Part shown: piece after piece, positions 6,286-6,305 of the stretch
Position numbering within the stretch: position 1 is the stretch's first letter
Layout: each line of letters opens with the position of its first letter
Source: Actinomycetes bacterium
Lineage (GTDB): Bacteria; Actinomycetota; Actinomycetes; Actinomycetales; Cellulomonadaceae
DNA length: 6,305 nt
Direction: 5' to 3'
NCBI GenBank assembly: GCA_023424135.1
Contig: JAFAEH010000027.1
Coordinates: 1 to 6,305, forward strand
Program-made: the position numbers and the translations under genes
The notes under the pieces: generated by a model
Databases searched by the model: none
The model's input: only the letters and a program-made list of their open reading frames with translations
Told to the model about the DNA's origin: nothing

Positions 6286-6291
6286 ACGCTA
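6286..6291 (-). promoter_or_regulatory. Possible -10 box (TAGCGT) for the lipoprotein gene
   Basis: On the minus strand TAGCGT fits TANNNT and predicts a transcript start near 6279, about 28 bases ahead of the ATG at 6250. The -35 region would fall at or beyond the window edge, so it cannot be checked here. Confidence 0.35.
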
Positions 6292-6305
6292 GCGCCGCGG
6301 CGCCC

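Noticed and set aside
5387..6292. Plus-strand open frame antisense to the lipoprotein and the DUF1345 remnant
   Set aside because: It has an Arg-rich composition with no domain, whereas the minus strand encodes a clear lipobox, META motifs and DUF1345 motifs.

Overview
The window is very GC-rich, with third codon positions almost always G or C, GTG starts and TANNNT-type -10 boxes. Its wall-anchored surface protein ends in an LAXTG sortase signal. Together these suggest a high-GC actinomycete. The PurS and PurQ sequences and the overall style fit Micrococcales, perhaps Cellulomonas or a relative, but that placement is inference. No mobile element, CRISPR array, tRNA or rRNA is visible.

Layout, left to right. 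Bases 1-77 contain only G and T, mostly long G runs; this is either a contig-end or sequencing artefact or a real low-complexity tract. A YtcJ-type amidohydrolase follows on the plus strand (127-1650). After a 117-base gap comes a secreted multidomain surface protein (1768-4029). It has a signal peptide, a PPC-like beta domain, FN3, an Ig-like domain, three tandem modules of about 80 residues each carrying a Cys pair, a membrane-proximal beta domain, and an LATTG-membrane helix-RRR anchor. A 254-base gap (4030-4283) holds a GC hairpin, a dense G-tract cluster, a probable promoter and a 15-base tandem duplication. It leads into purS and purQ (4284-5266), two of the three subunits of FGAM synthase; purL is not in the window. 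A short stem-loop separates purQ from a convergent minus-strand pair: the C-terminal half of a DUF1345 membrane protein (5312-5626), which appears truncated, and an intact META-domain (HslJ-like) lipoprotein (5726-6250).

The genes do not form one pathway. purS and purQ are a clear translationally linked unit in de novo purine synthesis. The amidohydrolase and the surface protein appear to be separate transcription units. The lipoprotein and the DUF1345 remnant share a strand, and the lipoprotein lies directly upstream of where the remnant's N-terminus should be. I see no convincing new multi-gene system. The most notable items are the modular LAXTG surface protein with a possible sigma-28-like promoter, the truncated DUF1345 gene, and the G-tract regions ahead of two promoters.
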